From: Amantichitinum ursilacus
GTDB lineage: Bacteria > Pseudomonadota > Gammaproteobacteria > Burkholderiales > Chitinibacteraceae
DNA: 64,000 bases
Direction: 5' to 3'
NCBI RefSeq assembly: GCF_001294205.1
Contig: NZ_LAQT01000028.1
Span: 39,845-103,844, forward strand
The position numbers and the translations under genes were made by a program. This document shows positions 15,939 to 27,624 of this stretch, in pieces. The stretch's first letter is position 1. Each line of letters starts with the position of its first letter. Below the pieces are notes generated by a model. That model was not told the DNA's origin. It ran no database searches and was given only the letters and a program-made list of their open reading frames with translations.

Positions 15939-18503
15939 TTGAGTAAAGTATCCAGTGAAAACAAAGCCTTAACCCATACGCCGATGATGGCGCAATACTT
16001 GCGGATCAAAGCTGAGCATCCCGACAAGTTTGTGTTCTACCGCATGGGGGATTTTTACGAGCTGTTTTATGACGATGCCGCCAAGGCCGCGCGTTTGCTC
16101 GATATCACCTTGACCACGCGGGGCCAGTCGGCCGGCGAGCCTATCCGCATGTGTGGCGTGCCGTATCACGCGGTGGAGCAATATCTGGCGCGGCTGGTCA
16201 AGCTGGGCGAATCCGTGGCGTTGTGCGAACAGTTTGGCGACCCCGCCACCAGCAAAGGCCCGGTCGAGCGCCGGGTGGTGCGCGTGGTGACGCCGGGTAC
16301 GCTCAGCGATGCCGCTTTGCTGGACGACAAGCAGGAAAACCGCATCCTGGCGCTGACGCTGGAAAAAGGCGTGCTGGGCATGGCGTGGCTGTCGTTGGCG
16401 TCGGGCGATTTTGCCTTGATGGACAGCACCGCGGAAAAACTGCACTCCGAACTGGAACGCCTGCGCCCCGCCGAAGTGCTGGTGCCCGATGGCGTGCAAC
16501 TGGCGTTGATTGACGCCATCAGTATTCCGGTGCGCCGCCTGGCCGCATGGCAATTTGATCGCGCCAGTGCTGAACGCAATCTGGGCCGGCATTTTAATGT
16601 GCACGATCTGGCAGGCTATGGCGTGACCGCACAGACGCTGGCGCTGGGCCCGGCTGGCGCCTTGTTTGAATACGTGCGCGCCACGCAAGGCGGCACTGTG
16701 CCGCAACTGGCGGGCCTGCGCGTTGAAAGCCATACCCAATATATCGAGCTGGATGCCGCCACCCGCCGCAATCTGGAGCTGACCGAGACCATACGCGGCG
16801 AAGCGTCGCCCACTTTGTTCTCGTTGTTAGACCGCTGCGCCACCGGGATGGGCTCGCGATTGCTGCGGCACTGGCTGCATCACCCCTTGCGCCAGCATGG
16901 CGCGATTCTGGAACGCCAAAGCGCCATTGGCGCATTGATTGAAGGCGGCGCTTATGTCGATATCCATCGGGTATTGAATGATGTCGCCGATATCGAGCGG
17001 ATTTCGGCGCGTATTGCATTACGCAGCGCACGTCCGCGTGATCTGGCCAGTTTGCGCGATAGTCTGGGCGCGTTAACCGCATTACCGCCTGCGTTGCCTC
17101 AGACCGAATTCTTTGCCGGGCTGGCGCACGCGTTGCAACCCGATCCCGCGTTGCATCAATTGCTGACGGCCGCGGTATTGCCGGAACCCTCGGTGGTATT
17201 GCGCGAAGGGGGCGTCATTGCCGATGGGTACCATGCGGAACTCGACGAATTACGCCAGATACAAAAGGGCGGCGGCGAGTTTTTAACGCAACTGGAGATT
17301 GCTGAGCGCGCGCGCACCGGTATTCCCAATTTGCGCGTGGAATATAACCGCGTTGCAGGTTTCTTTATCGAGATCAGTAATTCTTATGTGGGACAGGTGC
17401 CGCCGGAATATCGCCGCCGCCAGACCATGAAGAATTGCGAGCGCTATATCACGCCCGAACTGAAGATATTCGAAGACAAAGCGTTGTCGGCGCAAGATCG
17501 CGCATTGGCGTTGGAAAAACAACTGTACGAAGCTTTGCTGGAATCGCTGCAGCAATATCTGGGCGCATTGCGTCTGGCGGCGCATGCGGTAGCGACGGCC
17601 GATACCCTGGCGTGTCTGGCAAGCCGTGCGGTGGAACAGAATTATGTAGCGCCACGATTTGTGGACGAGATGTGCGTGCGTATCGAAGCGGGTCGTCATC
17701 CCGTGGTGGAAGCGCAGATTGACGACTTTATTCCCAATGGCGTGGACTTTAGCGCCACGCGCAAATTGCTATTGATTACCGGCCCCAATATGGGCGGTAA
17801 ATCGACGTATATGCGCCAGGTGGCGCTGATTGTATTAATGGCGCATGTCGGCGCGTGGGTGCCCGCCACCGAGGCCATCATCGGCCGCGTGGACCGCATC
17901 TTTACCCGCATCGGCGCATCGGACGATCTGGCGGGCGGCCGCTCCACCTTTATGGTGGAAATGACCGAGACCGCCAACATCCTGAATAACGCCAGCGAGC
18001 ACTCTTTGGTGCTGATGGATGAGGTGGGTCGCGGCACGTCCACCTTCGATGGCCTGGCGTTGGCGTGGGCGATTGCACGGGCGCTTATTGAGAAAAATCG
18101 GGCCTATACATTGTTCGCAACCCATTACTTTGAACTGACGAGGCTGGCTCAGGATTATCCGCAAGTGGCCAACGTGCATCTGGACGCGGTCGAGCATAAA
18201 GACAAGATTGTGTTCCTGCATGCCGTGCAGGAAGGGCCTGCTTCGCAGAGTTACGGCGTGGCTGTGGCCAGTCTGGCGGGCGTGCCGCGTGATGTGGTGC
18301 GCCAGGCACGCCGCAAACTTGTTGAACTGGAACAAGGCAGTATAAGCAATGGCTTGCAGGCGGATCTGTTTGCCGCGCCTATTGTGGCGGAGCCGGAAAC
18401 GGTTGCGCACGCAGCCGTGGACGCTTTGGCTGAGGTGGACCCGGACCAGTTGACGCCGCGCCAGGCACTTGAGGTCTTGTATACATTGAAGGGGCTCTTG
18501 TAA
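15939..18503 (+). CDS. mutS: DNA mismatch repair protein MutS
   Basis: This 854-residue MutS recognises mismatches and small loops and recruits MutL. The N-terminal Phe-Tyr-Glu wedge is in MGDFYELF (F39, E41). The core and clamp domains follow, and the C-terminal ATPase carries Walker [15 protein letters not shown], Walker [18 protein letters not shown] and ATHYFEL. The start is a TTG at 15939 with AGGACGGA upstream; the ATG at 15931 meets a stop after three codons. Length matches the bacterial norm. A stem without a T-run (18518-18539) follows the stop. Confidence 0.97.
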   Translation: MSKVSSENKALTHTPMMAQYLRIKAEHPDKFVFYRMGDFYELFYDDAAKAARLLDITLTTRGQSAGEPIRMCGVPYHAVEQYLARLVKLGESVALCEQFGDPATSKGPVERRVVRVVTPGTLSDAALLDDKQENRILALTLEKGVLGMAWLSLASGDFALMDSTAEKLHSELERLRPAEVLVPDGVQLALIDAISIPVRRLAAWQFDRASAERNLGRHFNVHDLAGYGVTAQTLALGPAGALFEYVRATQGGTVPQLAGLRVESHTQYIELDAATRRNLELTETIRGEASPTLFSLLDRCATGMGSRLLRHWLHHPLRQHGAILERQSAIGALIEGGAYVDIHRVLNDVADIERISARIALRSARPRDLASLRDSLGALTALPPALPQTEFFAGLAHALQPDPALHQLLTAAVLPEPSVVLREGGVIADGYHAELDELRQIQKGGGEFLTQLEIAERARTGIPNLRVEYNRVAGFFIEISNSYVGQVPPEYRRRQTMKNCERYITPELKIFEDKALSAQDRALALEKQLYEALLESLQQYLGALRLAAHAVATADTLACLASRAVEQNYVAPRFVDEMCVRIEAGRHPVVEAQIDDFIPNGVDFSATRKLLLITGPNMGGKSTYMRQVALIVLMAHVGAWVPATEAIIGRVDRIFTRIGASDDLAGGRSTFMVEMTETANILNNASEHSLVLMDEVGRGTSTFDGLALAWAIARALIEKNRAYTLFATHYFELTRLAQDYPQVANVHLDAVEHKDKIVFLHAVQEGPASQSYGVAVASLAGVPRDVVRQARRKLVELEQGSISNGLQADLFAAPIVAEPETVAHAAVDALAEVDPDQLTPRQALEVLYTLKGLL

Positions 18504-18517
18504 GCTAACTGCATTGT

Positions 18518-18539
18518 GAGGCGTCTCACTGACGCCTCG
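18518..18539 (+). terminator. Hairpin after mutS
   Basis: GAGGCGTC (18519-18526) pairs with GACGCCTC (18532-18539) around a 5-base loop, 14 bases after the mutS stop. There is no T-run, so it may protect the mRNA end instead of terminating transcription. Confidence 0.5.
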
Positions 18540-18608
18540 TCAGCCCGTCGCTGTAATCGACCGCCCGTCTTTTTGACCTATCGCGGCAAAAACCTGTTTG
18601 CCAGGATG

Positions 18609-18630
18609 GTTTCAAAATCTGGTTTGAAAC
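18609..18630. promoter_or_regulatory. Palindrome upstream of unknown ORF
   Basis: GTTTCAAA (18609-18616) and TTTGAAAC (18623-18630) form an 8-bp perfect inverted repeat around 6 bases. It lies 31 bases before the GTG of the next gene and could be a repressor site or a leader hairpin. Confidence 0.45.
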
Positions 18631-18661
18631 ATTCATTAACTTTGGGTTGAAAGGAAAGATT

Positions 18662-19111
18662 GTGAACATGGCAAGTGAAGCAGTGGGCGTGCAAGAGGCG
18701 GCGTCCAGTGAAGCGCTCGACGAGGGCGTGGCACGGTTTCTCGGGCTGGGCGACACCGATGCCGGCGTGCGTATCGCCGATATCCGCGCCAAGGCCGCCA
18801 GTGAACTTAAACGCTATGGCGACGATGTGATTGCAACGCTGGCGCAAGCCGACATTACAATCCCGCCCGCAGTACAGATACGCAGTGGCACCCACAATGG
18901 GATTGAAGTGGTGGGCGAACATGCCGCGCGGGAGCAGATCGAGGCTTTGATCAATGGCGATACGCGTTTGCTGAAGTGGTTCAAGGAGATCGAGGTGCTG
19001 CACGAAATCCTGCGCCGCGCCGAACTACGCGACTCCGAAGAGCTGTCGAACAGTCAGCATTTCAATCTGGGGCTGACCAGTCTGGGGAGCATCGCTTTTT
19101 TCTCGGTCTGA
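18662..19111 (+). CDS. Uncharacterised protein (149 aa)
   Basis: I do not recognise a family. The product is soluble, acidic and largely helical at the ends, with a central stretch (ATLAQADITIPPAVQIRSGT) that looks like strands and a helical C-terminal third. There is no signal peptide or membrane segment. An AAGGAA site fits GTG 18662 best; ATG 18668, two codons later, is the alternative. A clear intrinsic terminator follows, and a palindrome precedes it, so it looks like an independent single-gene unit between mutS and rluB. Confidence 0.7.
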   Translation: MNMASEAVGVQEAASSEALDEGVARFLGLGDTDAGVRIADIRAKAASELKRYGDDVIATLAQADITIPPAVQIRSGTHNGIEVVGEHAAREQIEALINGDTRLLKWFKEIEVLHEILRRAELRDSEELSNSQHFNLGLTSLGSIAFFSV

Positions 19112-19138
19112 CGCGATTTGCGTTGGCCGACCATCCAG

Positions 19139-19157
19139 CCGCCTTCGGGCGGTTTTT
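19139..19157 (+). terminator. Intrinsic terminator
   Basis: CCGCC and GGCGG (19139-19143 with 19148-19152) form a stem around TTCG, followed by five T. It ends the unknown 149-aa gene. Confidence 0.85.
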
Positions 19158-19290
19158 GCATTTACGGCTTACCCTTTACAGTGGGGCGCCAGCGCGTTGC
19201 AGAGGGAGCCCGTCTGCCGCGCCGCACAGCACGTTACCGAGGCGAGGCCAGCTCACGCTATAATCGCCGATTACTGAATGGAAACACCCG

Positions 19291-20592
19291 ATGAAAACCA
19301 CCCGCGCGCGTCGCCCGCAACCCGCAATCCGTGAACAAAAGGCCGGCTCCAATCTAAAAGCCGCCACCCCCGGTGCACGTACGCGCACGCGCGATGCGGG
19401 CAACGAATGGCAAACGGGCACGGGCGGCAAGCCCGCAGCGGGCGGCCGTGGTCGCGGTACGCCGGCAGTGGGCGCGGCCAAGGGCGGCGCCACCGGCGAT
19501 CGTCCTCGCGCTGCCACGGCGGGTACGCGCGCTGGCACCGGCGTGACCGGTGACAAGACCGGCGTAGCGGGCAAACCTGCGGCAGCACGCAAACCGCGCG
19601 CGGTGGCTTCGGGCGCAGGGCTCACCCGCCAGGGGGGGCAGGGCGTCAAATCGCTGCAACAGAAACCGGGCGCCCCGGGTGCTGGCGCGGCAGAAACCGC
19701 AGCACGCCCGGCCGGTTCGCGCCCCAATGCGCCAGTGACCAAGGCCAAGAAGTTGTCGGTGCGCCATGGTTCGCAAAAAGAAGTGGCGGTGCAAAAGCAG
19801 TTGCGCGCCAAGCGTCTTACCTCCGATCAGGTGGGCGAAGAGCGTCTGCAAAAAGTGCTGGCCTTCAGCGGCTGGGGTTCGCGCCGCGAGGCCGAAACCT
19901 GGATTGAAGAAGGGCGCGTGACCGTCAACGGCAAAAAAGCCGAGCTCGGTGCGCGCATCAAGCAGGGCGACGATGTGCGTGTGGATGACAAACGCGTCAA
20001 CCTGCGTTGGGCCGATCGTCTGCCGCGCATCGTGATGTATCACAAGCAGGAAGGCGAGCTGGTGACGCGCGATGATCCGCAAGGGCGTACCACCGTGTTT
20101 GATCGTCTGCCTAAACTGGCATCGAGCAAATGGGTGGCGATTGGCCGTCTCGACTTTAATACCAGCGGCTTGCTGTTGCTGACCACGTCGGGCGATCTGG
20201 CCAACTACATGACCCACCCCAGCTTTGAAATCGAACGCGAATATGCCGTGCGCGTGATGGGCCAGATCACGCCCGAGCAGATGAAAGAAATGACCAAGGG
20301 CATCGAGCTGGAAGATGGCCAGGCGCATTTCGACTTTATTGAAGACCAGGGCGGCGAGGGCGTGAACCACTGGTATCGCGTCATCCTGCGTGAAGGCCGT
20401 AACCGCGAAGTGCGCCGCATGTTCGAGCATTTTGAGCTGACCGTCAGCCGTCTGATTCGCGTGCGCTTTGGCATGTTCGGTTTGCCGGCGCGTCTAAAGC
20501 GCGGCCAGTTTTATGAGCTGAACGAAACCGAAGTGCTGGGCGTGCTGAAGTGGGCCGATCTGCGCCTGAACGGTGTGGCCAAAGACTTCTAA
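19291..20592 (+). CDS. rluB: 23S rRNA pseudouridine synthase (RluB type)
   Basis: RluB converts U2605 (E. coli numbering) of 23S rRNA to pseudouridine. Residues about 1-180 are a low-complexity basic extension rich in Gly, Ala, Thr and Arg. An S4 RNA-binding domain (about 183-245; EERLQKVLAFSGWGSRREAE) follows, then the RsuA-family catalytic domain with GRLDFNTSGLLLL, whose Asp288 is the catalytic residue. The C-terminal NREVRRMFEHF motif is present. The long N-terminal extension is much larger than the core enzyme needs and probably adds RNA contacts. The ATG at 19291 follows TGGAAA; internal starts before the S4 domain cannot be excluded. Confidence 0.88.
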   Translation: MKTTRARRPQPAIREQKAGSNLKAATPGARTRTRDAGNEWQTGTGGKPAAGGRGRGTPAVGAAKGGATGDRPRAATAGTRAGTGVTGDKTGVAGKPAAARKPRAVASGAGLTRQGGQGVKSLQQKPGAPGAGAAETAARPAGSRPNAPVTKAKKLSVRHGSQKEVAVQKQLRAKRLTSDQVGEERLQKVLAFSGWGSRREAETWIEEGRVTVNGKKAELGARIKQGDDVRVDDKRVNLRWADRLPRIVMYHKQEGELVTRDDPQGRTTVFDRLPKLASSKWVAIGRLDFNTSGLLLLTTSGDLANYMTHPSFEIEREYAVRVMGQITPEQMKEMTKGIELEDGQAHFDFIEDQGGEGVNHWYRVILREGRNREVRRMFEHFELTVSRLIRVRFGMFGLPARLKRGQFYELNETEVLGVLKWADLRLNGVAKDF

Positions 20593-20621
20593 GGCGTAAT
20601 CAGCATAACGGGCGCAGCGGC

Positions 20622-21203
20622 ATGAACAAGGCATTTACCAAAGAGCAGGACTGCGATGATGACGAACTGCCACCCGAACTGAAGGTTCCGGTTGGCAGCA
20701 AGAACTACATGACGCCCGGTGGCTGGAACCGCATGCGCCTGGAATTGCACAATCTGGTCAATAAAGAACGCCCCGAGCTGACGCAAGTGATCAACTGGGC
20801 CGCCAGTAATGGCGACCGTTCTGAGAACGCGGATTACCAATACGGCAAACGCCGCCTGCGCGAGATCGACCGCCGCATCCGTTTCATCAGCAAGCGGCTG
20901 GAAAACGCTGAAGTGGTCGACCCGGAAACCCGCGAAGCCACCGACCAGATTTTCTTTGCCGCCACCGTTACCTACGCGCGCGAAGATGGTCGTGAAGAAA
21001 CTGTTAGCATCGTGGGCGTCGATGAAACCAACTTCAAACTGAACCACATCAGCTGGACCAGTCCGGTGGCGCGCGCCTTGCTGAAAGCGCGTGAAGGCGA
21101 TGTGGTGCAATTGCGCACACCGTCCGGCATCGAAGAGCTCGAGATTATCGAGGTCGTCTATAAGGCAATCGATGCAGGCGGTGACGAGGGTGTTGCATCC
21201 TGA
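20622..21203 (+). CDS. greB: Transcription elongation factor GreB
   Basis: GreB enters the RNA polymerase secondary channel and stimulates cleavage of backtracked RNA. The 193-residue protein has an extended N-terminus, then NYMTPGGWNRMRLELHNLVNKERP and the coiled-coil tip acidic pair in ASNGDRSENADYQYGKRRL, which is typical of the GreA/GreB family, and a C-terminal FKBP-like domain (ISWTSPVARALLKAREGD). The GRR-type basic stretch and length favour GreB over GreA. The start at 20622 lacks a strong Shine-Dalgarno but is where homology begins. It lies 29 bases after rluB and is possibly co-transcribed. Confidence 0.93.
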   Translation: MNKAFTKEQDCDDDELPPELKVPVGSKNYMTPGGWNRMRLELHNLVNKERPELTQVINWAASNGDRSENADYQYGKRRLREIDRRIRFISKRLENAEVVDPETREATDQIFFAATVTYAREDGREETVSIVGVDETNFKLNHISWTSPVARALLKAREGDVVQLRTPSGIEELEIIEVVYKAIDAGGDEGVAS

Positions 21204-21248
21204 CAAGTGCGGTTTGGCCGCCTTACCGTCGCCCTGTATGCTGACGGC

Positions 21249-23321
21249 ATGTCAAAAACCCCCGATCCGACGCCACGTACCTCCAGCCTGTTCCGCCGCG
21301 TATTGCGCAATATGGCGGTGCGCATTGCGCTGGCCTCGCTGATCCTGTCGGCGCTGAGCTACTACTACAGCTACACGCGCTATCAAGAAGAGGCGCTGGC
21401 CAACCTCGGCAAGTATCTGGAGGCACGCAGCCAGCTGGAAAGCGACCTGTTTCTGCAGGCCGAAACCAATACCCGTTTGTTGCGTAATGAATTTGTGCGG
21501 CGTTATGCGCTCCTGCAAAGCGTGGACCCCGCGCCCGAATTCCATCGGCTGATCGGACAGGATCGTGATGGCATGTATCGCGTGCGGCCGCAACTGGATG
21601 ATTTTGAATATAAAGCCACCGTCGCCATCCTGCCGCGCGTAAAGCTGACCCCCGACTTTATGCGCCAGGTGTTGCTGGGCTACGAGTTGTGCGGCCAGTT
21701 TGGGCAGGCCAATCGCAACCGCTATTACGATACGTTTGTGGATTTGAATGTGTCGGATGGCAGCCTGATGTTTCTGCCCGATCTTAACTACGCGCGTAAT
21801 GGTTCGGTGGCTGATTTTGCGGCGGATCTCGAAACCGAACTGGGCGCCACGCCAGCGCGCAATCCCGAACGCAAAACCTTCTGGTCCGGCATCTATTACG
21901 ACAAACAGGCCATGGAGTGGATGGTGTCGGTGGTGACGCCGATTGATTTCCAGGGCCGCTATATCGGGGGTTCGGGCCAGGATGTGCTGTTATCACAGCT
22001 GATCCAGCGCACCAACAACGTCACCATTCCGGGCACGTACAACTTTATGGTGGCGCGCTCCGGCATGTTGATTGCGCATGCTGACCGGATGAAGCAGATC
22101 CACCAGGCACAAGGCCAATACGATCTGAAGACCGTGAACGACCCGCAATTACGCGCCTTGTATTACGCGGCATTGCGCGCCACGCCCACGCAGCCGTTTG
22201 TGCAGTCGCCCGATGGCAAAGCGTGGCTGGGTGTGTCGGGCATTGCCGGCGCGGACTGGATGTTTATCGTGGTCTACCCCAAGGCCTTGCTTGAGGCCAA
22301 AGCGGCGGTGGCGGCCAGCATGGTGTTGGCGCTGGGCATGATCGCGTTGTTTATCGAACTGGGCCTGCTGGCATGGGTGCTGAAAGTCGATGTCGCACGG
22401 CCGTTGGCGCGGCTGAAGCTGGCGATCCATGCGCTAACTGAACACCGCCAGACCGATTTGCTCGACACCCATCGCGGCGACGAAATCGGCGATCTGGCGC
22501 GCAGTTTTGCCGTGATGTCGAGCACGGTGGGTCAGCATCAGCAAGCCTTGGCCGCCGAAGTGGCCGAGCGCACCGCCGAGCTGGCGCAGCGTAATGCCGA
22601 GTTGCAAGACGCCAATCAACAGCTGACGCATCTGAACGACGAAAAAAACGAGATGTTGGCCATTGCCGCGCATGATCTGAAAAACCCGGTGGCCAGCATC
22701 AGCGGCATGGCGGGGCTGGTAGCGGAAAAACTGGAAGTGTGGCCGCAAGAGCGCGTCCGCACGCGCTTGTTGGGCATCCAGCAACTGGCCGACCGGTTGC
22801 AACGCATTGTCGGCAATCTGCTGGATAGCAACGCGCTGGAATCGGGCCAGTTTGCTTTGCAAACCGAAGCGGTGGCGCTGGATGGCGTGCTGGCCGAGCT
22901 GGTGCAAAGCTGGGATGCGCGACTGCACGACAAAGAACAAGCGGTGGCGTGGTTTCCCAGTGGTTTGAGCGTGCTGGCGGACCGACAAGCGCTGTGGCAG
23001 GTGCTGGATAATCTGCTGTCGAATGCATCCAAATATTCGCCACAACGTAGCGCGATCGGCATTGCGGTGGCCCCGCGCGGCGCGCTGGTCGAAATCCGGA
23101 TTACCGATCGCGGGCCGGGCATTGCCGCGCATGAGATGGATAAATTGTTCCGCAAATTCAGTCGCTTGTCGGCCGTGCCCACCGGCGGCGAACACGCCAC
23201 GGGTCTGGGTTTGTCCATCGTGAAGCGCCTGGTCGAAGCCATGGGTGGCGAGGTCAGTTGCCAAAGCCAGTTGGGCCACGGTGCCAGCTTTATGGTGACG
23301 CTGCCGCGCGCCCAAGCCTGA
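21249..23321 (+). CDS. Orphan membrane sensor histidine kinase (Cache-HAMP-HisKA)
   Basis: This 690-residue kinase has a first membrane helix (about 19-38) and a periplasmic double-Cache-like sensor (about 40-345). A second helix (about 350-375), HAMP (about 378-430), a short coiled coil and the transmitter follow. The H-box [13 protein letters not shown] holds His475. The ATP-binding domain has [12 protein letters not shown] (N box), DRGPGI (G1) and [10 protein letters not shown] (G2). No response regulator gene is adjacent, so its partner is unknown. The start at 21249 (ATG) was preferred over an upstream GTG at 21207; neither has a good ribosome site. It ends 103 bases before thyA. Confidence 0.9.
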   Translation: MSKTPDPTPRTSSLFRRVLRNMAVRIALASLILSALSYYYSYTRYQEEALANLGKYLEARSQLESDLFLQAETNTRLLRNEFVRRYALLQSVDPAPEFHRLIGQDRDGMYRVRPQLDDFEYKATVAILPRVKLTPDFMRQVLLGYELCGQFGQANRNRYYDTFVDLNVSDGSLMFLPDLNYARNGSVADFAADLETELGATPARNPERKTFWSGIYYDKQAMEWMVSVVTPIDFQGRYIGGSGQDVLLSQLIQRTNNVTIPGTYNFMVARSGMLIAHADRMKQIHQAQGQYDLKTVNDPQLRALYYAALRATPTQPFVQSPDGKAWLGVSGIAGADWMFIVVYPKALLEAKAAVAASMVLALGMIALFIELGLLAWVLKVDVARPLARLKLAIHALTEHRQTDLLDTHRGDEIGDLARSFAVMSSTVGQHQQALAAEVAERTAELAQRNAELQDANQQLTHLNDEKNEMLAIAAHDLKNPVASISGMAGLVAEKLEVWPQERVRTRLLGIQQLADRLQRIVGNLLDSNALESGQFALQTEAVALDGVLAELVQSWDARLHDKEQAVAWFPSGLSVLADRQALWQVLDNLLSNASKYSPQRSAIGIAVAPRGALVEIRITDRGPGIAAHEMDKLFRKFSRLSAVPTGGEHATGLGLSIVKRLVEAMGGEVSCQSQLGHGASFMVTLPRAQA

Positions 23322-23424
23322 CCGCCGCGCACGCCGTCGCGGGCCCGCTCGCGGTATACTGCGCCTCTTTGAAATAAACATGCCTTGCTGGCGGCGCGCC
23401 GCGTCTGGCCATCAGGGGAGGACC

Positions 23425-24411
23425 ATGCAGCAATATCTCGACCTCGTGCGCCAGATCATGGATCAAGGCGCCTGGCAGGAAAACCGCACTGGCATCCGCA
23501 CGCTGAGCATGCCCGGCGCGATGATGAAATTTGATCTGCAACAGGGCTTTCCAGCCGTCACCACCAAAAAGCTGGCGTTCAAGTCGGCGGTGGGCGAGCT
23601 GTGCGGCTTTATGCGCGGTTATCGGAATGCGGCGCAGTTCCGCGAACTCGGTTGCAAAGTGTGGGACCAGAACGCCAACGAAAACGCGCAATGGCTGGCT
23701 AATCCGTACCGTCTGGAAACCGACGACCTGGGCCCGGTGTATGGCGTGCAGTGGCGTCATTGGCCCGCGTACAAACTGATCGACCCGACCGAGCCGCAAG
23801 GCGCGGCGCAGATTGCCGACGCCCTGGCGCGCGGCTACGCGCAGATTGGCGTGACGCAAGCTGAGGGCGATACCGGCGAGCGCGTGGTGCTGTACAAGGC
23901 GGTGGATCAGCTGCGGCAATGTCTGGACACCATCATGCGCGACCCCGGCAACCGTCGCATTCTGTTCCACGGCTGGAACTGGGCGCAGATTGAAGAAATG
24001 GCGCTGCCGCCGTGCCATCTGCTGTATCAGTTTCTGGTGGACAAAGCGCGTGGCGAGATCTCGCTGTGCCTGTATATCCGCTCCAACGATGTCGGTCTTG
24101 GTACGCCGTTTAACCTGACCGAAGGTGCGGCGCTGCTGCATCTGGTCGGCCGCCTGACCGGTTACAAGCCGCGTTGGTTTACCTACTTTATTGGCGATGC
24201 GCATATCTATGAAAACCACATGGATATGCTGAACGAACAGCTGACGCGCACGCCGTATCCCGCGCCCACGCTGGTGCTGTCAGACCGCATTCCCGACTTT
24301 GCCGTCACTGGCAAATACGAGCCGGAATGGCTGGAACGCGTGGAGCCGGGCGATTTTATGCTTGAGGGCTATCAGCATCATCCGCATATCACCGCGCCGA
24401 TGGCGGTGTAG
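23425..24411 (+). CDS. thyA: Thymidylate synthase
   Basis: ThyA methylates dUMP to dTMP with methylene-tetrahydrofolate. The 328-residue protein is the longer type, with an insert relative to the 264-residue E. coli enzyme. The catalytic Cys197 is in [34 protein letters not shown] and [18 protein letters not shown] are also diagnostic. The ATG at 23425 has a very strong GGGGAGGA site; the upstream in-frame start at 23380 is not needed. A hairpin with a T-run follows at 24513-24536. Confidence 0.97.
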   Translation: MQQYLDLVRQIMDQGAWQENRTGIRTLSMPGAMMKFDLQQGFPAVTTKKLAFKSAVGELCGFMRGYRNAAQFRELGCKVWDQNANENAQWLANPYRLETDDLGPVYGVQWRHWPAYKLIDPTEPQGAAQIADALARGYAQIGVTQAEGDTGERVVLYKAVDQLRQCLDTIMRDPGNRRILFHGWNWAQIEEMALPPCHLLYQFLVDKARGEISLCLYIRSNDVGLGTPFNLTEGAALLHLVGRLTGYKPRWFTYFIGDAHIYENHMDMLNEQLTRTPYPAPTLVLSDRIPDFAVTGKYEPEWLERVEPGDFMLEGYQHHPHITAPMAV

Positions 24412-24489
24412 TTTAAAGCGGTCGTCGCCACGCCCACGCGGCGGCCTGACCGGATGGTTGGTGTCGGCGCTAAGGCCGATCCGGTATGA

Positions 24490-25569
<1,080 letters not shown>

Positions 25570-25585
25570 CGGTTTGAGCCCATAA

Positions 25586-25622
25586 AAAAACGGTGCCCGG
25601 CCTATCGCCGCGCACCGTTTTT
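25586..25622. terminator. Bidirectional intrinsic terminator
   Basis: AAAAACGGTGC (25586-25596) pairs with GCACCGTTTTT (25612-25622). It sits between the convergent deaminase and AGE-family genes and has A/T runs on both flanks. Confidence 0.9.
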
Positions 25623-25639
25623 ATTGCAAGCAGACTGGA

Positions 25640-26824
25640 TTACTTGATCACATTCAGTGCTTCGTAGCAGGCGCCCATGGTGTGGTAATCGGTTTTGCCT
25701 GCGGGCGATTTTTCGTCGTCCACTTTCTGATTGTCCGGTGTCAGAATGCGGAACCACGCGCCATATTGGTGATCGACAAAATACTGCCAGCTATAGGCCC
25801 AGATGCGGTCATACCATTCGCGGTATTTAACGTCTTTGGTGCGATCAAACAGCAATGCCGCGGCGGCAAACGATTCGGCCTGCACCCAGAAGTATTTGTC
25901 TTCGTCGTACGCCGCGCCCTGCAGGTCGTAACCGTAAATCAAACCGCCATGTTTTTGATCCCAGCCATATTCCATGGCGCGATCAAACAATTCGCGCGCG
26001 CGATCCAGATGCCAACCTGCGGGCTGATGCCGATCCAGAATCAGCAGCAATTTGGCCCATTCGGTTTGATGGCCCGTCTGGAAACCCCAAGGGCGGAAAA
26101 TATTGGTGCGATCGCCTTTGTTGTATTCCAGATCCGGCGTCCAGTCCGCTTTAAAGTGTTCCCACACCTGGCCACCGGTAAAACCGGCCTGGCGGATGGT
26201 AAAGTTTTTGGCCAGCGTGCTGGCGCGGTCCAGATAACGTTGTTCGCCGGTGGCTTCAAACGCGGCCAGCATGGCTTCGCAGCTGTGCATATTGTCGTTC
26301 TGGCCGCGGTAATCGGTCAGCACCCAATCGGCGCTGGCTTCGCTGCCGTACACACCGTGTTCGGGTAGCCAGAAATGCTGTTCCATCAACTCGAAGGTTT
26401 CAGCAATCCACTCACGCGCTTCTTCGATACCCGATTTAACGGCGCACGAATACGCCAGCACCACAAACGCCAAGCCATAGCAATGATTGGTCGCGTCCAC
26501 CACTTGCTGATCACGCAATAACCAGGCGTAGCCGCCGGTTTGCGGATTGCGATGCACATTGCCGATAAAGGCTACGCCGTGTTTGACGCGTTCCAGATAT
26601 TGCGGCTCTTTAAATTGCAGCCATGCCATTGCGTTGTTAAACACAAAACGCGTGGACGACACCAGATGCCGGGTGGAACGGTCATAAATCGTGCCGTCAT
26701 CTTTATAAAAATGAAAAAAGCCACCGGCGGGATCGACGGAACGCGGGTCATAAAAGGCCAGCGTGTCGCGGATATGGCCCAGCAGAAAATCGCGGCTAAA
26801 AAAGGCAGGCGCGGGGGAGGTCAT
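25640..26824 (-). CDS. AGE-family sugar epimerase/isomerase (mannose isomerase-like)
   Basis: The 394-residue protein belongs to the N-acylglucosamine 2-epimerase superfamily with an (alpha/alpha)6 barrel. Markers are GGFFHFYKDDGTIYDRSTRHLVS near the N-terminus (the DRSTRHLVSS part), FVVLAYSCA, QNDNMHSCEAMLAAFEAT and RPWGFQTGHQTEWAKLL. These His/Arg blocks line the active site and resemble D-mannose isomerases and YihS more than true N-acylglucosamine epimerases. The likely reaction is aldose-ketose interconversion of mannose or a related sugar; the exact substrate cannot be read from sequence. The start at 26824 is preferred because the in-frame ATG at 26836 overlaps a GGAGA site serving 26824. 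Confidence 0.82.
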   Translation of the reverse strand: MTSPAPAFFSRDFLLGHIRDTLAFYDPRSVDPAGGFFHFYKDDGTIYDRSTRHLVSSTRFVFNNAMAWLQFKEPQYLERVKHGVAFIGNVHRNPQTGGYAWLLRDQQVVDATNHCYGLAFVVLAYSCAVKSGIEEAREWIAETFELMEQHFWLPEHGVYGSEASADWVLTDYRGQNDNMHSCEAMLAAFEATGEQRYLDRASTLAKNFTIRQAGFTGGQVWEHFKADWTPDLEYNKGDRTNIFRPWGFQTGHQTEWAKLLLILDRHQPAGWHLDRARELFDRAMEYGWDQKHGGLIYGYDLQGAAYDEDKYFWVQAESFAAAALLFDRTKDVKYREWYDRIWAYSWQYFVDHQYGAWFRILTPDNQKVDDEKSPAGKTDYHTMGACYEALNVIK

Positions 26825-27070
26825 GTCAGTCTCCATGGCAATTACAAGGCCACTCGGGCATTGCGATAACGGGCGGCAGGCTAAAGGTTGCGTTTATCGG
26901 AATGTAGCAAACCCGCTACAGGCGCATCCGTTTATACTGCCGCATGAATGAATCTGGTGCGCTACTGTAGAGGGCGCGCTCGCAGACGTCAGTACAGAAA
27001 TACCCGCCGGCGTCTTGCAATCAGCGATCACAATACCGGCATCGATGCCGGACGTGCAGGGAGCACAACA

Positions 27071-27496
27071 ATGCGATATCCAGTTCTGGCGTTGGTTCTT
27101 TGTGGCCTGGCGCTAACGGCGCAGGCGCAGATTTATAAATGGAAAGACGCGGACGGCAGTATTCATTATTCGGATCAGCCGCCCACCAATGCGCAAACCA
27201 AATCAAAAGTGGTGGATGTTAAAGCGCAGTCGGTGAGTGGTTATTCCACGGGCGCGCGCGCGGCTTCGGGCGCGGCCAATGCGTCGGCCCCGATGGCATC
27301 GGCGCCAGTGGCTAAAGTGGATGACACCAAAGATCCGGGTAAATGCAAAGAGGCGACAGACCGACTTAACTATCTGCTGAATGTCACCAAACTGCAGACG
27401 ATTAACGAGAAAGGCAACGTGGAAATGATGGACGCCAACAAACGCGCCGTCGATACCGCCGCCACCAAGCAGAATATCCTTAAGTATTGCCAATAA
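27071..27496 (+). CDS. Secreted DUF4124 protein
   Basis: The 141-residue product has a signal peptide (residues 1-19, ending Ala-Gln-Ala). DUF4124 follows at once: QIYKWKDADGSIHYSDQPP, a short beta motif common in proteobacterial envelope proteins. Next is an Ala/Ser-rich spacer and a C-terminal helical segment with two Cys (KCKEATDRLNYLL and KYCQ at the end). The function is unknown. AGGGAG precedes the ATG, and an intrinsic terminator follows. Confidence 0.85.
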   Translation: MRYPVLALVLCGLALTAQAQIYKWKDADGSIHYSDQPPTNAQTKSKVVDVKAQSVSGYSTGARAASGAANASAPMASAPVAKVDDTKDPGKCKEATDRLNYLLNVTKLQTINEKGNVEMMDANKRAVDTAATKQNILKYCQ

Positions 27497-27520
27497 TCAG
27501 GCTGCGGCCTGCTTGCCCAA

Positions 27521-27555
27521 AACGCCCGTCCGCCCGCGTCGCGATGGGCGTTTTT
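27521..27555 (+). terminator. Intrinsic terminator
   Basis: AACGCCC (27521-27527) pairs with GGGCGTT at about 27546-27552 across a GC-rich loop, and a T-run follows. It ends the DUF4124 gene. Confidence 0.75.
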
Positions 27556-27624
27556 GTTGGGCGGCAGTTGTAAATGCAGCCGCCGCACCGATCTAAGCGC
27601 TCTATCTTACGTAAAGCCCACCCC

